Below, piece after piece: positions 44,498 to 53,668 of a DNA stretch of 64,000 nt. Where the stretch lies: contig JACKCB010000005.1 of assembly GCA_020634235.1 (NCBI GenBank), positions 1 through 64,000 on the forward strand, in the 5' to 3' direction. The notes beneath the pieces were generated by a model. The model searched no databases. It saw nothing but the letters and a program-made list of their open reading frames with translations, and was not told where the DNA came from. The DNA is from Ardenticatenaceae bacterium. GTDB lineage: Bacteria > Chloroflexota > Anaerolineae > Promineifilales > Promineifilaceae. Both the position numbers and the translations under genes were made by a program. Every line of letters begins with the position of its first letter. Within the stretch, counting starts at the first letter, position 1.

Positions 44498-45229
44498 TCA
44501 GCCCAACTGCGCCAGCTTGCGGTACTTCACCCACTCGTAATAGGCCAGGTAGCCGCTCAGGCGCAGACCATGCAGCCCATCCCGGTACCCTTTCAGGCTG
44601 ACAAAACGCCACCAGAACTGGCGCAAGGGCATGGTGAGGTAGGTGTAAGGCCGGGGGTGGACGCCCTGCTGGTGCAGAATTTGGGCATCGTAACTGCTGT
44701 AGCGCGCCTGCTTGGCACGGAAGTGGGCCGGGTCGCGATAGTTGTGATGGATGAGCGGCTGCTGCAAATAGCCCACCGCGCCGTCAACCAGGGCAATCTC
44801 GTGTACCGGACGCTCGTAGCGCACCCGCCCATGCCGGAAGAGGCGCAGTTGGTGGTCCGGATACCAGCCCGCACCGCGCGTTAGCCGGCCAAAAATGTAG
44901 TTGTGGCGCGGCACATACCAGCCCGCCTCCGGCCGGGTGGCCATCACCTGGCGAATCTCCGCGCCCAGCGCCGGCGTGCCCCGCTCATCAGCGTCCACAA
45001 AAAAGACCCAGTCAGTAGTCAGGGCATCCAGGGCGGCGTTGCGCTGTTGGGCATAATTCTCAAAGGGAGACTGCTGCACTTCCGCCCCGGCCGCGCGGGC
45101 CAGGGCCACAGTATCATCCTGGCTGAAGGAATCGAAGACGAGCACCCGGTCGGTCCAGGCCAGGCTGGCCACGCAGTCGCTGATGTGCGCGGCCTCGTCA
45201 CGGGTCAGGATGATGGCGGTCAGTTCCAT
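44498..45229 (-). CDS. Family 2 glycosyltransferase (LPS-core WaaE/KdtX-like)
   Basis: The protein has 243 residues. It begins MELTAIILTRDEAAHISDCVASL, with DSFSQDDT, DWVFFVDADERGTPAL (DXD) and PDHQLRLFRHGRVRYERPVHE, a pattern of WaaE/KdtX and SpsA-like GT2 enzymes with a C-terminal stretch that may touch the membrane. It overlaps neither neighbour and sits 15 bases after the second GT2 gene, so both form one unit. Donor and acceptor unknown. Confidence 0.92.
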   Translation of the reverse strand: MELTAIILTRDEAAHISDCVASLAWTDRVLVFDSFSQDDTVALARAAGAEVQQSPFENYAQQRNAALDALTTDWVFFVDADERGTPALGAEIRQVMATRPEAGWYVPRHNYIFGRLTRGAGWYPDHQLRLFRHGRVRYERPVHEIALVDGAVGYLQQPLIHHNYRDPAHFRAKQARYSSYDAQILHQQGVHPRPYTYLTMPLRQFWWRFVSLKGYRDGLHGLRLSGYLAYYEWVKYRKLAQLG

Positions 45230-45244
45230 GCCGGGAGGGATGCG

Positions 45245-46198
45245 TTACGGCTCCAGAACGGTGTCCCCGGCCGGGGGCACCACCGGGGAGTCCTTGTGCC
45301 AGAAATCGGCCGCCGCCACATACGCCTGCCGCAAGGCCGCATCTTGCGCGGCCTCAGCCTTGCGCTGCAAACCCATCTGCACCAGCAGCCGGGCCATCGC
45401 CAGGCGCAGCGGCCCATGATGCCGCCGGTAGAGCTGCGACCGGCTGGCCCACAAATTCACCACCGAGCGGGCCGGCACCTGGCCGGTGCTGCTGCCGCCA
45501 TAATGCACAATCTCCGCCGCCGGCACGGTGTAAATGCGCCAGCCCGCCTTGCGGATGCGGCGGCACCAGTCGATCTCCTCGCAGTACATGTGGAAATCTT
45601 CGTCAAAACCATCGGTGCGGTCGGCCACATCGCGGCGGACCAACATGGCGGCCCCCAGGATGAAATCGACTTCGAAGGGGGCATTGTTGGGCTGGTACTG
45701 CCGGCGGGCGTAGCGGCCGTTCAGCCGGCTGTCGTACAACCGGCCGGGCAGCGGCCACAGGTCGAAGGCGAGCTGGGCGACACCGGGAAAAGTGAAGGCG
45801 CTGTGCTGGAAACGGCCATCGCCATAGACCAGCCGCGGCCCAACCATACCCGCTTTGGGCTGCTCATCCAGGCAGCGCACCATCGCCCGCAGCGCCCCCG
45901 GCCGGATGATAGTATCCGGATTCAGCAGCAAGAAATGGCGCGGGGCCAGGGCCGCGGCCGCCCTCATCCCCTGATTATTGGCCGCCCCAAAGCCCACATT
46001 GTGCTGGTTCTTAATGACATGTGTATTCAGGAAAATGTCGTCCAGCAGGGCCAGGGTGCCGTCGGTGGAACCATTGTCTACCACCCACACTTCACCCAGC
46101 AGCCCGCTGCGGCGTAGATCGGCATAGATCGACGCCAGGCATTCTGCCAGATAATCGCGCACATTCCAGCTAACAATAACAACAGCTAAGTCCAGCAT
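45245..46198 (-). CDS. Family 2 glycosyltransferase (rhamnosyltransferase-like)
   Basis: The protein has about 317 residues. Marks are MLDLAVVIVSWNVRDYLAECLASIYADL, VVDNGSTDGT, NVGFGAANNQGM, FLLLNPDTIIRPGALRAMV and DFHMYCEEIDWCRRIRKAGWRIY. It is a paralogue-like match in motifs to the glycosyltransferase at 30769-31716. ATG 46198 is supported by GAAGGATGT. It pairs with the WaaE-like gene in an envelope-glycan unit. Confidence 0.92.
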   Translation of the reverse strand: MLDLAVVIVSWNVRDYLAECLASIYADLRRSGLLGEVWVVDNGSTDGTLALLDDIFLNTHVIKNQHNVGFGAANNQGMRAAAALAPRHFLLLNPDTIIRPGALRAMVRCLDEQPKAGMVGPRLVYGDGRFQHSAFTFPGVAQLAFDLWPLPGRLYDSRLNGRYARRQYQPNNAPFEVDFILGAAMLVRRDVADRTDGFDEDFHMYCEEIDWCRRIRKAGWRIYTVPAAEIVHYGGSSTGQVPARSVVNLWASRSQLYRRHHGPLRLAMARLLVQMGLQRKAEAAQDAALRQAYVAAADFWHKDSPVVPPAGDTVLEP

Positions 46199-46230
46199 AC
46201 ATCCTTCTTCCGCGGCCGGCCGGGGCGCGG

Positions 46231-47478
46231 CTAGTGACCCAAGGTTTGCCAGGCGATTTCGTCCGGCAAGGACAAGGTCTGCAAAATGTAGCGCAGCGGT
46301 TCGTAGTCGGCATCGGTAACGGTGGCCAGACCACTCCAGCCGTAAAAGTCGGTGGAGCATATCGACTGCACGCACTGATCCGAAGCCGCAAACGCATTGA
46401 AAATGGGCGTAAGACGGCGCGCCAGGGCCAGGGGGAAATCAGCGCCAAAGGCGATGGTGTCATTAGGCACAGGCGCGCTGATACCAATAATCCGCGTTTC
46501 GTTGAATATGCCGGGAACCGTGTCGAACAGGCCGGAGCGGGCGTCACGCACACGGTAGCCACCATCTTCGGGATCGGCAATAACCACGACATAGCCCACG
46601 GGATGGCGCTCCGGGGCAATGCCCAACTGCCGCCACAGTTCGGGGCTGTCCTGGCCATAAACCCAGGTGCGCTCATTGTAAGGCAAGATGGGCGGCATGT
46701 AAGAGGCGATGGCAAAGTCCACTTCACCGTTGTAGACGGCCAACAGCGCGCTGGTGTCGCTCTCATACACCACCAGGGTCGGCAGCGGGATGCCCAGCTC
46801 AGTCAGTTGGGCCTCAAAGTAGAGGTCCCGGGTCAGCGAGAGGGCATCGGGCACGGCCCCGGTTTTGCCGGCCAGGTCCTCCAGCGTGCGGATGCCGCTG
46901 TCGGCGCGGGCCACAATCATGCCCATTTGCCAGGGCAAATCAAAGCGCACCGCGGTGTTGGCGGCCTGGACATCGCAGCGCCGGTTGGCCAGCACATACC
47001 CCATGGCCGGCAAAAAGCCGATGGTGTCCGTGGGGGAGACGCACATCTCTTCCACGAGGGCCTCATAGCTCATCATCTGCTCAACGCGGTATTGCAGCCC
47101 GGTGGCTTCGGCCAGAGCCTGGGTCAAAATTTCACCGCGGGCGGTCACGACCCCGGCCGGGATCTGTGGCGGGAAGAGCAGCCGCACCGGCCGCTCGCTG
47201 GAGCCAGCGGGCGGGGGCGTTACTTCCACTGTCTGGACCTCCACGCGCACTTCGGGCGTGGGCGGCAGCGGGGTCGCCGCCGGCTCAGCCACAGCGACCT
47301 CGCGGGTCACTTCCACGGTGACAACGGCGGCGCTAAACGTCGCCGGCGCATAAACTACTTCGACCTGGGGTTGGCAGGCCACAATTGGCAGCAACAGCAG
47401 CAGCAGGGCTGCTGCCAGCCAGAGATTGAGTCTGTTTCTCGCCGTGTACAAAGATTTGCCTCGATTTAACCACAACAA
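46231..47478 (-). CDS. PhnD-like phosphate/phosphonate substrate-binding lipoprotein
   Basis: The protein has up to 415 residues. The lipobox LLPIVACQ puts the lipidated Cys at about residue 35. A long Pro/Thr/Glu-rich linker with repeated VEV phrases (about 40-95) is followed by a periplasmic-binding domain with GFLPAMGYVLANRR and GEVDFAIASYMPPI, typical of PhnD/PtxB-type proteins. The likely start is TTG, and its position is not certain. No transporter permease or ATPase adjoins it, so it may be a stand-alone ligand-binding or sensor lipoprotein. Confidence 0.8.
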   Translation of the reverse strand: MLWLNRGKSLYTARNRLNLWLAAALLLLLLPIVACQPQVEVVYAPATFSAAVVTVEVTREVAVAEPAATPLPPTPEVRVEVQTVEVTPPPAGSSERPVRLLFPPQIPAGVVTARGEILTQALAEATGLQYRVEQMMSYEALVEEMCVSPTDTIGFLPAMGYVLANRRCDVQAANTAVRFDLPWQMGMIVARADSGIRTLEDLAGKTGAVPDALSLTRDLYFEAQLTELGIPLPTLVVYESDTSALLAVYNGEVDFAIASYMPPILPYNERTWVYGQDSPELWRQLGIAPERHPVGYVVVIADPEDGGYRVRDARSGLFDTVPGIFNETRIIGISAPVPNDTIAFGADFPLALARRLTPIFNAFAASDQCVQSICSTDFYGWSGLATVTDADYEPLRYILQTLSLPDEIAWQTLGH

Positions 47479-47621
47479 CTCGGGGAAGGGAAAACGGGTT
47501 CGGTTCCCACGCTGCGTTTGTTGTTCCTGGTAAGCTCATTACCAAGTATACCCAACAAAGCTAGCCCTGAACTAAGAGCGGGATTAGAGTAAGAAAGTGG
47601 CGGGCGGCCGCGAAATGGGGG

Positions 47622-48962
47622 TTAGGACCCGGCCGGGAAGGGCGGAATCTCGCGCGGTTCACAGGCCGGCAGCGCGGCCGGGTCTGGCAGCTCCACCAAA
47701 ATAGCGTGCGGATCCACCCGGTTATTGAACTGCGAAATCTCCACATCCTCGTGGATGAGGCCGGCCCACATGGGCTGCGGATTGCGCACCCCAAACAGAT
47801 CCACCACACGGATGCCGCCAGTAATCACCACGCGCTGCCCCGGCATCAGGTAGTAATGGCCGTCGATCTCCGTCAGCTCCTCCGGCTGGCCCAGCGACCA
47901 GCGGTAAGGGTAATCCGAAAGCGCATTCTCAAAGCCGATACCCAGCCGCCACGCGCCCGATTCGGTGGGCCAACCCAGAGTGGTGGCGTTCCAGTCGGAG
48001 TCGTAAACAGTGCCGGGATAGGGGCCGGTGGTGCGGATGGGTGTGTCGCCATAGTTGTGGACGGTCACCGTGAAGTAAAGCGTGTCGCACAGGACGATCG
48101 AACTGGTGTTGAATTCCAGCGTATCCCCCACGGCGGGCGAGATGATTTCGGCGCGCGGCACGCCGCCGTATTCAATGGCCAGCGTCGCTTCCACACGCAT
48201 CTTCTGCCCTTCGGCATCTTCGGCCAGGGCCACGATGGTGTAGGTGCCATCGGGCGGTGGTGTAGCGCCATTGTCCACCCCACCCTCGTAATCGAAGTAG
48301 TGGCGGCCCACCTCACCCAGAGCCACGCCCCGGTCCTTCTCGGCGATGGGCAGCTCCGTGCCGTCAGGCGTTAGCAGGAAGACGCGCGTGCTGGCCGGCT
48401 TTTGCAGCATGAACTGTGCTTCCACGCGGTCGTCGATGCCGTCCCGGTTGGGGGAGAAGCGCGCCCGGTCCAGGGTGAAGTTGCGCATCTCCGGCAGGGC
48501 AATGTCGGCCTGGGCGATGGTGAGCGAACCGCTGACGCTTTGAATCTGGCCGTTATCGTCGGTGGCCTCTACGACCCAGGTATATTCGCCATCTTGCAGC
48601 AGGCGGGCCAGAATCTCTCCCTGTACCTCCTCCCCCGGCCGGGAATAGCCATCCACCACCCCGCTGAAGTAAACCTGGTACTCACCTGCGCCGCGCGGCC
48701 GCTCCTGCCGGAAGTAGAAGCGCTGCCCGGCAGCATCGGTGAGGTAGATTGAGACCGTGGCATTGCGGGCCAGCTCGTAGGCGAAGAGGGCGATGTCGTT
48801 GTCGCCGTCGGCGTTGGGGGTGATACGCGTCTCAGAGACAGTGACGTTACGCAGCAGGTCGCCGCTGCCCCCAATGAGCCGCCACCCGGCCGCGACGACA
48901 ATGGCCACCAGGATCAGGGCCACCAGGGCCACCAAAATGGGGAATGCTTTGGGACGATTCAT
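47622..48962 (-). CDS. Membrane-anchored FlgD-like/Ig-like repeat protein
   Basis: The protein has 446 residues. One N-terminal membrane helix (about 7-28) is followed by two FlgD/CHU_C-like Ig domains: SETRITPNADGDNDIALFAYEL and RARFSPNRDGIDDRVEAQFML, each with the SPNxDGxxD motif, and PPPDGTYTIVALAED. The C-terminal ~180 residues form a further beta-rich domain of no known family (VRNPQPMWAGLIHEDVE). Likely a cell-surface structural or adhesive protein. Stands alone upstream of the PhnD-like gene; 47479-47621 holds no gene. Confidence 0.78.
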   Translation of the reverse strand: MNRPKAFPILVALVALILVAIVVAAGWRLIGGSGDLLRNVTVSETRITPNADGDNDIALFAYELARNATVSIYLTDAAGQRFYFRQERPRGAGEYQVYFSGVVDGYSRPGEEVQGEILARLLQDGEYTWVVEATDDNGQIQSVSGSLTIAQADIALPEMRNFTLDRARFSPNRDGIDDRVEAQFMLQKPASTRVFLLTPDGTELPIAEKDRGVALGEVGRHYFDYEGGVDNGATPPPDGTYTIVALAEDAEGQKMRVEATLAIEYGGVPRAEIISPAVGDTLEFNTSSIVLCDTLYFTVTVHNYGDTPIRTTGPYPGTVYDSDWNATTLGWPTESGAWRLGIGFENALSDYPYRWSLGQPEELTEIDGHYYLMPGQRVVITGGIRVVDLFGVRNPQPMWAGLIHEDVEISQFNNRVDPHAILVELPDPAALPACEPREIPPFPAGS

Positions 48963-49050
48963 GGGGCAAGTTTACCAAACCCACCCCGGCCGGGCGAGAA
49001 ACGGCGCAGCACGAACAGGCAACGTTTAGCAAACGCCAACCTGACTCTGG

Positions 49051-50541
49051 CTACCCACCATATACCGCCAGCGCCACCTGCGGCGTGACAAAGGCCTCGA
49101 TAAGCGCGGCCAATACCAGCAGGGGCAGCACCAGCCCTACAAACAGCCGGCCAAACTCTGCCCCCGCCATTAGCCAGCCTTCAGTAAGGGAGCGGTCTGG
49201 GGGCGGGGCGATGAGCATAATCTGCCAGCGCAGGGCGGCGGCCGCGGCCAGGAACAGGGCTGGCAGCTCTACCAGGCCATGGGGCACCACCGTCGCCAGC
49301 AAGAAGGCCAGCGGACTGCCGCCGGCCAGGGCGACTTGGGCGGCCAGGAAGGCCAGCACCGCCCAGGGAGCCATGAAGACCAGTATCCCCAGGACGCCAA
49401 AGGTGAAGGTGCCCAGCAGCGCGCCCAGCAGCAGCACACGCAAGTTCTGGGTGACGATAACCAGGGGCAGGAGGCCCAGGAACGGCTCCAGGCGGCCGAG
49501 GTTGGCCGCCAGATTGTCACCGCTGAGCAGTGCCTGGTACCCGGCCGGGAAAGGAAAGGCGCGGGCCAAGACCACGCCCAAGACGACTGCCCCCACAAAA
49601 GCGACAGTCAGCGCATAAAATGGCTGGCGCAGTTGCGGCACAATGCGCACCGTCTGCCGGTACCAGGCCACGGGGGACCGGGAAAAATGTGGTTCGTCCC
49701 GGCCGGTGAACCGCCCCCAGGCAATCGTCAGCATCCAGCCCAGGCGAAGCTGGTCGATGTCCCGCCCCAGCAGCTCTTCCCGATTAAACACGCGCACGCC
49801 CATGCGCACCAACACCAACGCCGTCACCATCATGCCGGCAATAATCCACCACAGGCCAGCATGGTTACCCCAGAACATGGCAATAGCTTCCACTTGCAGC
49901 AGCAGTGCCATTGGCACAATAATGAAGCTGGCCAGCAGGTTAGAAGCCCGCACGCTCGTGGTCTGGCTGGAAATGACCACCGCCCCGGCGACCATAACAA
50001 TGCCCTGCACCGTGGTCAGCAGCACCGTTTGCGCAAACAACTGCCAGGTGGGAACCCAGTTCAGGGTAATAGCCAGGCCGATGAGGTAAACGGTGATACC
50101 CAGGTAGCTGGCCGAAAGCGGAGGAACTACCGAGGCCAGGATTTTGCCCAGGTACAGTTGGGTGTTGGTCAATGGCGTGGCCAGCAGAGGCTCCAGGCTC
50201 TTGCGCTCCTTTTCACCCACAAAGGTTTCCAGAGCAATCACCAGCGAGAAGGAAGTCGGAAAGAAGCCGACAACCAGGAGCAAGAAGGGGATGAGCCGTG
50301 TGGCGATGATCTCCGCGCCATAGCCGCTGACAAACCCTAGCAGACGACCGGCCGTGAAGTTCATCAGGACCGGGAAGGCCAGGGTCAGCAAGATGATGGG
50401 AATCATAATTCGCCAGTCGCGGAAGGAGTCGCGCACTTCGCGGCGGGTTACGTAGAGGGCCATGCGCACATCGTGCCGGCTGAAGGGCGTGCGGGGCGCC
50501 TGGGGAGTGGTGACGGTTTTTAACTGGTCAACAGCGGCCAT
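49051..50541 (-). CDS. ABC-2 type permease fused to a SpoIIM domain
   Basis: The protein has about 496 residues. The N-terminal half is an ABC-2 exporter permease (NatB-like: YVTRREVRDSFRDWRIMIPIILLTLAFP, GEKERKSLEPLLATPLTNTQLYLGKI). The C-terminal ~200 residues carry the SpoIIM/DUF95 signature (QNLRVLLLGALLGTFTFG, then ATVVPHGLVELPALFLAAAAA). SpoIIM partners often occur beside ABC transporters; fusion in one chain is unusual. GAGGA nine bases upstream supports ATG 50541 over an upstream TTG. Its ATPase follows upstream at 50605-51516. Confidence 0.88.
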   Translation of the reverse strand: MAAVDQLKTVTTPQAPRTPFSRHDVRMALYVTRREVRDSFRDWRIMIPIILLTLAFPVLMNFTAGRLLGFVSGYGAEIIATRLIPFLLLVVGFFPTSFSLVIALETFVGEKERKSLEPLLATPLTNTQLYLGKILASVVPPLSASYLGITVYLIGLAITLNWVPTWQLFAQTVLLTTVQGIVMVAGAVVISSQTTSVRASNLLASFIIVPMALLLQVEAIAMFWGNHAGLWWIIAGMMVTALVLVRMGVRVFNREELLGRDIDQLRLGWMLTIAWGRFTGRDEPHFSRSPVAWYRQTVRIVPQLRQPFYALTVAFVGAVVLGVVLARAFPFPAGYQALLSGDNLAANLGRLEPFLGLLPLVIVTQNLRVLLLGALLGTFTFGVLGILVFMAPWAVLAFLAAQVALAGGSPLAFLLATVVPHGLVELPALFLAAAAALRWQIMLIAPPPDRSLTEGWLMAGAEFGRLFVGLVLPLLVLAALIEAFVTPQVALAVYGG

Positions 50542-50604
50542 TGGTTGATTCCTCAAAAGATTTGAAGGCGGGTAGGAATATGGACAGTACCCGGCCGGGC
50601 AGCA

Positions 50605-51516
50605 TCAGGCACCCACGACATTCAGGTAGACCTCCTCCAGGCTTTGCGGCAGCGCTTGCAGGGCAATGACGCCGATGCCCAGATTGGAGAGGCGGTGCAC
50701 CAACTGCGGGTTCGCCTGGTCAGGGTTTTCGGTGCGGTAGCGCAGCACGTTGCCGCTGACGCTCTCGATGGTTACCAGGTCAGCCAGGGCCGCGGCATGG
50801 CCGTTGAGCGGCTGATCGAGCCGTATCTCCAGACGGGGTGGCCCCAGGAGCTGCCGTTTAAGCCCGGCCGGGGTGCCCAGGGCCACAATCTGACCGCGAT
50901 TGATGATGGCGATGCGGTCGGCCAGCATCTCGGCCTCTGGCAGATTGTGGGTGCACAAAACAATCGCCCGCCGGTCCTGGCGCAGTTCGGCAATGGCATC
51001 GCGCACCAGCTTGGCGCTGTGCGGGTCCATGGCCGAGGTTGGCTCATCCAGCAGCAGCACAGAAGGGTTGTGCAGCATCGCCCGGATCAGTCCCACCTTC
51101 TGGCGCATACCCTTGGAGTAAGTGCCCAGGCGGCGGGGGGCGGCCCCATCCATGGCAAAGCGCTCGTACAAGGCCAGGCTGCGCCGGATGGTGAAGTCGT
51201 CTGCCAGGCCATAGAGGCGGCCATAAAAGACCAGGTACTCCAGGCCGGTCATGCGGTCATACAGCCCGGGCTGCTCGGTAAGCACGCCAATGGCGCGGCG
51301 CACTTCGCCCGCCTGGTGCACAACGTCGTAGCCATTGACCCGCGCCCAACCGCCGGAAGGGCGCAAAATGGCGCTGAGCATGCGCACGGTGGTCGTTTTG
51401 CCTGCGCCATTGGGTCCCAGCAAAGCCAGCAGCTCGCCTTGCGGCACCTGCAGGGTGACACCCTTCACTGCTTCAAAATTCTCAAATCGCTTGGTGAGTG
51501 CTTCGGTTTCGATCAT
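50605..51516 (-). CDS. ABC transporter ATP-binding protein
   Basis: The protein has 303 residues. Walker A (GPNGAGKTT), signature (YSKGMRQKV), Walker B (VLLLDEPTSAMD) and the switch His (LCTHNLPEAEM) are all present. The NatA/CcmA-like group pairs with ABC-2 permeases, here the SpoIIM-fused gene 63 bases downstream. The substrate is unknown; an export role is expected. ATG 51516 begins MIETEALTKRF. Confidence 0.95.
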   Translation of the reverse strand: MIETEALTKRFENFEAVKGVTLQVPQGELLALLGPNGAGKTTTVRMLSAILRPSGGWARVNGYDVVHQAGEVRRAIGVLTEQPGLYDRMTGLEYLVFYGRLYGLADDFTIRRSLALYERFAMDGAAPRRLGTYSKGMRQKVGLIRAMLHNPSVLLLDEPTSAMDPHSAKLVRDAIAELRQDRRAIVLCTHNLPEAEMLADRIAIINRGQIVALGTPAGLKRQLLGPPRLEIRLDQPLNGHAAALADLVTIESVSGNVLRYRTENPDQANPQLVHRLSNLGIGVIALQALPQSLEEVYLNVVGA

Positions 51517-51716
51517 GGTTGTGTATTCTCCGGCCGGGTCAGGGCTGCCGGTGGTGCGTAGTTCGTTGCGGTTGTCCAGGGTTGGCCCCGCGGCCAGGCG
51601 AGGCGGTCGGTTCAGTTATACACCACCGGCCGGGGGATTGCGCCAGGCGAGCATAGGCCAATAGTCCCAACCAGGGCAAAAAGTACCAGTATCTAAGTAA
51701 GGGGTGAAAGGGGCAG

Positions 51717-52925
51717 TTACCCGGCCGGGGTTGGGCGACGATGGCGGGCGATCAGCCAGACGGCCATGATGGCGGCCAGAACGAGCGAAACCAGGGTGGC
51801 CACCGGCAGTCCCAAACTCACCCCGCCAATAGAGACCAGCCGGCTGTCCAGCCGCACCAGTTCCAACAGCGTCCGGCCGATGGCATAGAGGATGATGTAC
51901 AGGGCCATCAGGTCGCCCGTCTTCAGCCGTGCGGCGTAGCGCGTGGCCAGCGCGTGCAACACCAGGAAACTCATGAAATTCCAGAGGGATTCGTAGAGGA
52001 AGGCGGGATGAAAGCGGCTGAAATCAGCGTAGTCGGGCAGGCGATAGGCGGGATCGATGTAAACAGCCCAGGGCACGTTGGTTGGCCGGCCGTACAGCTC
52101 CTGGTTCAAGAAGTTGCCCCAGCGCCCGATGGCCTGCCCCAGGGCCAGTCCCACCACGGCCAGGTCGGCCCAGGCCAGCATGGGGATGCGGCTGCGGCGG
52201 GTGTAGAGCCAAAGCCCCAGCGCCCCGCCAGCCAGGCCACCATAGATGCCCAGCCCGCCGCGGCGGAAGTTCAGCAGTTCCAGGGGGTGATTGAAGTAGT
52301 CGAGCGGGGAGTTGATGCCCACCTCGGCCATGCTGGGCGACGGGGTGAGGATATGATAGAGGCGCGCCCCAATGACGGCCAGGATCAGGCACCAGATGAC
52401 GCCGTTCCACACGTGGTTCGGGTCCCAGATGCGCCAGGGGGAGTCGTCCAGCCAGGCGGGCTTGAGGCCAGGCTGGCTGGCCAGGACCTGACGCAGTTCG
52501 GTCTGCCCGGCCGGGTTCAGCCCCGTGTAAACCGGGCCAAAGCCCCATTGCAGCAGGAGCTGCCCCAGGGTGACGATTTTTTGCCGCTGCAGGATGGCTT
52601 GGATTTCATCCGGCAGGGGCAGGTCGGCTACCGGCCGGCGGCGAATGGCTGGTGGCACGTGCGCCGCCAGCAGGCTCTCAGCCCTCGCCAGGGCCAGCTT
52701 CGCGGTGACATACGCCCCCAGGGCAATGCCGCCGGTGATGATGATGCCGTACCAGTAGATGGCGAAATTGAGGAAACTGATCTGGAGCGCGACCCGGCCG
52801 GGGGTGATGCCGGTGGCCAGGTGATAGGCGTAAAGACTCAGGCTAACCAGCCAGAAGATAAGGATCACATACCAGTAGGGTGCCAGCCTGCGCCAGCGAG
52901 AGCTGCCTGCTGCTGACCGCGTCAT
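51717..52925 (-). CDS. lgt: Prolipoprotein diacylglyceryl transferase with an extra internal domain
   Basis: The protein has 402 residues, while typical Lgt has 270-290. It moves diacylglycerol to the Cys of lipoproteins at the membrane. Family marks are NFRRGGLGIYGGLAGG, GQAIGRWGNFLNQELYG (Lgt signature with the key Arg) and the paired membrane helices. About 75 residues (roughly 85-160, including IQAILQRQKIVTLGQLLLQWG) are inserted after the first helices and appear soluble. Its start overlaps the stop of the CDP-alcohol phosphatidyltransferase gene as ATGA. Confidence 0.9.
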   Translation of the reverse strand: MTRSAAGSSRWRRLAPYWYVILIFWLVSLSLYAYHLATGITPGRVALQISFLNFAIYWYGIIITGGIALGAYVTAKLALARAESLLAAHVPPAIRRRPVADLPLPDEIQAILQRQKIVTLGQLLLQWGFGPVYTGLNPAGQTELRQVLASQPGLKPAWLDDSPWRIWDPNHVWNGVIWCLILAVIGARLYHILTPSPSMAEVGINSPLDYFNHPLELLNFRRGGLGIYGGLAGGALGLWLYTRRSRIPMLAWADLAVVGLALGQAIGRWGNFLNQELYGRPTNVPWAVYIDPAYRLPDYADFSRFHPAFLYESLWNFMSFLVLHALATRYAARLKTGDLMALYIILYAIGRTLLELVRLDSRLVSIGGVSLGLPVATLVSLVLAAIMAVWLIARHRRPTPAG

Positions 52926-53581
52926 TCCTGTTCGCTCTGGGCCGTCTGCCGCCAGACATGGTAAATGCGGTGGCCAAAGGTGATGTAACCGCCCACGGCA
53001 ATGATGATCAGGCCGATATCCGGCCGGTTAAGCAGCAGCGAGCCAATCAACACCACGTAGCGCTCGACGCGGCTCATAATGCCCACTTTGCAGGAGAGGC
53101 CCAGGGCTTCTGCGCGGGAGCGGGTATAGCTGGTGAGCAGCGAGCCGGACATTGCCACGTAGGCCACGGCCAGCATCGTCGTATTGCCGGTGCTGTAATA
53201 GTAGTAGATAAAACCGCCATACAGGATCACTTCGGCCAACCGGTCCAGCGTCGAGTCCAGAAAGGCCCCAAAACCGCCTTGTTTGCGGCCCAGTTTGCGG
53301 GCCAACGAGCCATCCAGGGCATCCAACGGGGCAATTAGAATGGCCCCGATGCCGGCCGCCTGCATCCGGCCGGTGGCAATGAATGCGGCCAGGATGAAAT
53401 GGGCCAGCATGCCAACAACAGTCAGAACATCTGGCGACAGCTTGAAGCGGGCCAATAGGGTGACGATGGGATCGATGATTGGGAATGCCAGGCGGCGAAG
53501 CTCGTCGGTGAGCGTCTTTTTCTGGGGTGGGGCAGCGTCTTCTGGATTTTGCGGCGGCATGTTCTCTCTCTCAGTGGTCAT
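52922..53581 (-). CDS. CDP-alcohol phosphatidyltransferase
   Basis: The protein has 219 residues. It makes a phospholipid from a CDP-activated lipid and an alcohol in the membrane. The catalytic motif is complete: Asp87, Asp90, Gly91, Ala94, Arg95, Gly105, Asp109, Asp113 (DALDGSLARKLGRKQGGFG then AFLDSTLDR). The alcohol (glycerol-phosphate, inositol-phosphate or other) cannot be set from sequence. A later ATG at 53560 with a GAGAGA-like site is an alternative start. Overlaps lgt by four bases. Confidence 0.93.
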   Translation of the reverse strand: MTTERENMPPQNPEDAAPPQKKTLTDELRRLAFPIIDPIVTLLARFKLSPDVLTVVGMLAHFILAAFIATGRMQAAGIGAILIAPLDALDGSLARKLGRKQGGFGAFLDSTLDRLAEVILYGGFIYYYYSTGNTTMLAVAYVAMSGSLLTSYTRSRAEALGLSCKVGIMSRVERYVVLIGSLLLNRPDIGLIIIAVGGYITFGHRIYHVWRQTAQSEQE

Positions 53582-53668
53582 AGTCTGCCGATGCTACCGA
53601 ATCTACCAACGGCTGTCAAGCAGTGGGCCGCGGCGGGTGTTGATTCTCATCTACCATGTGTGGCAGCC

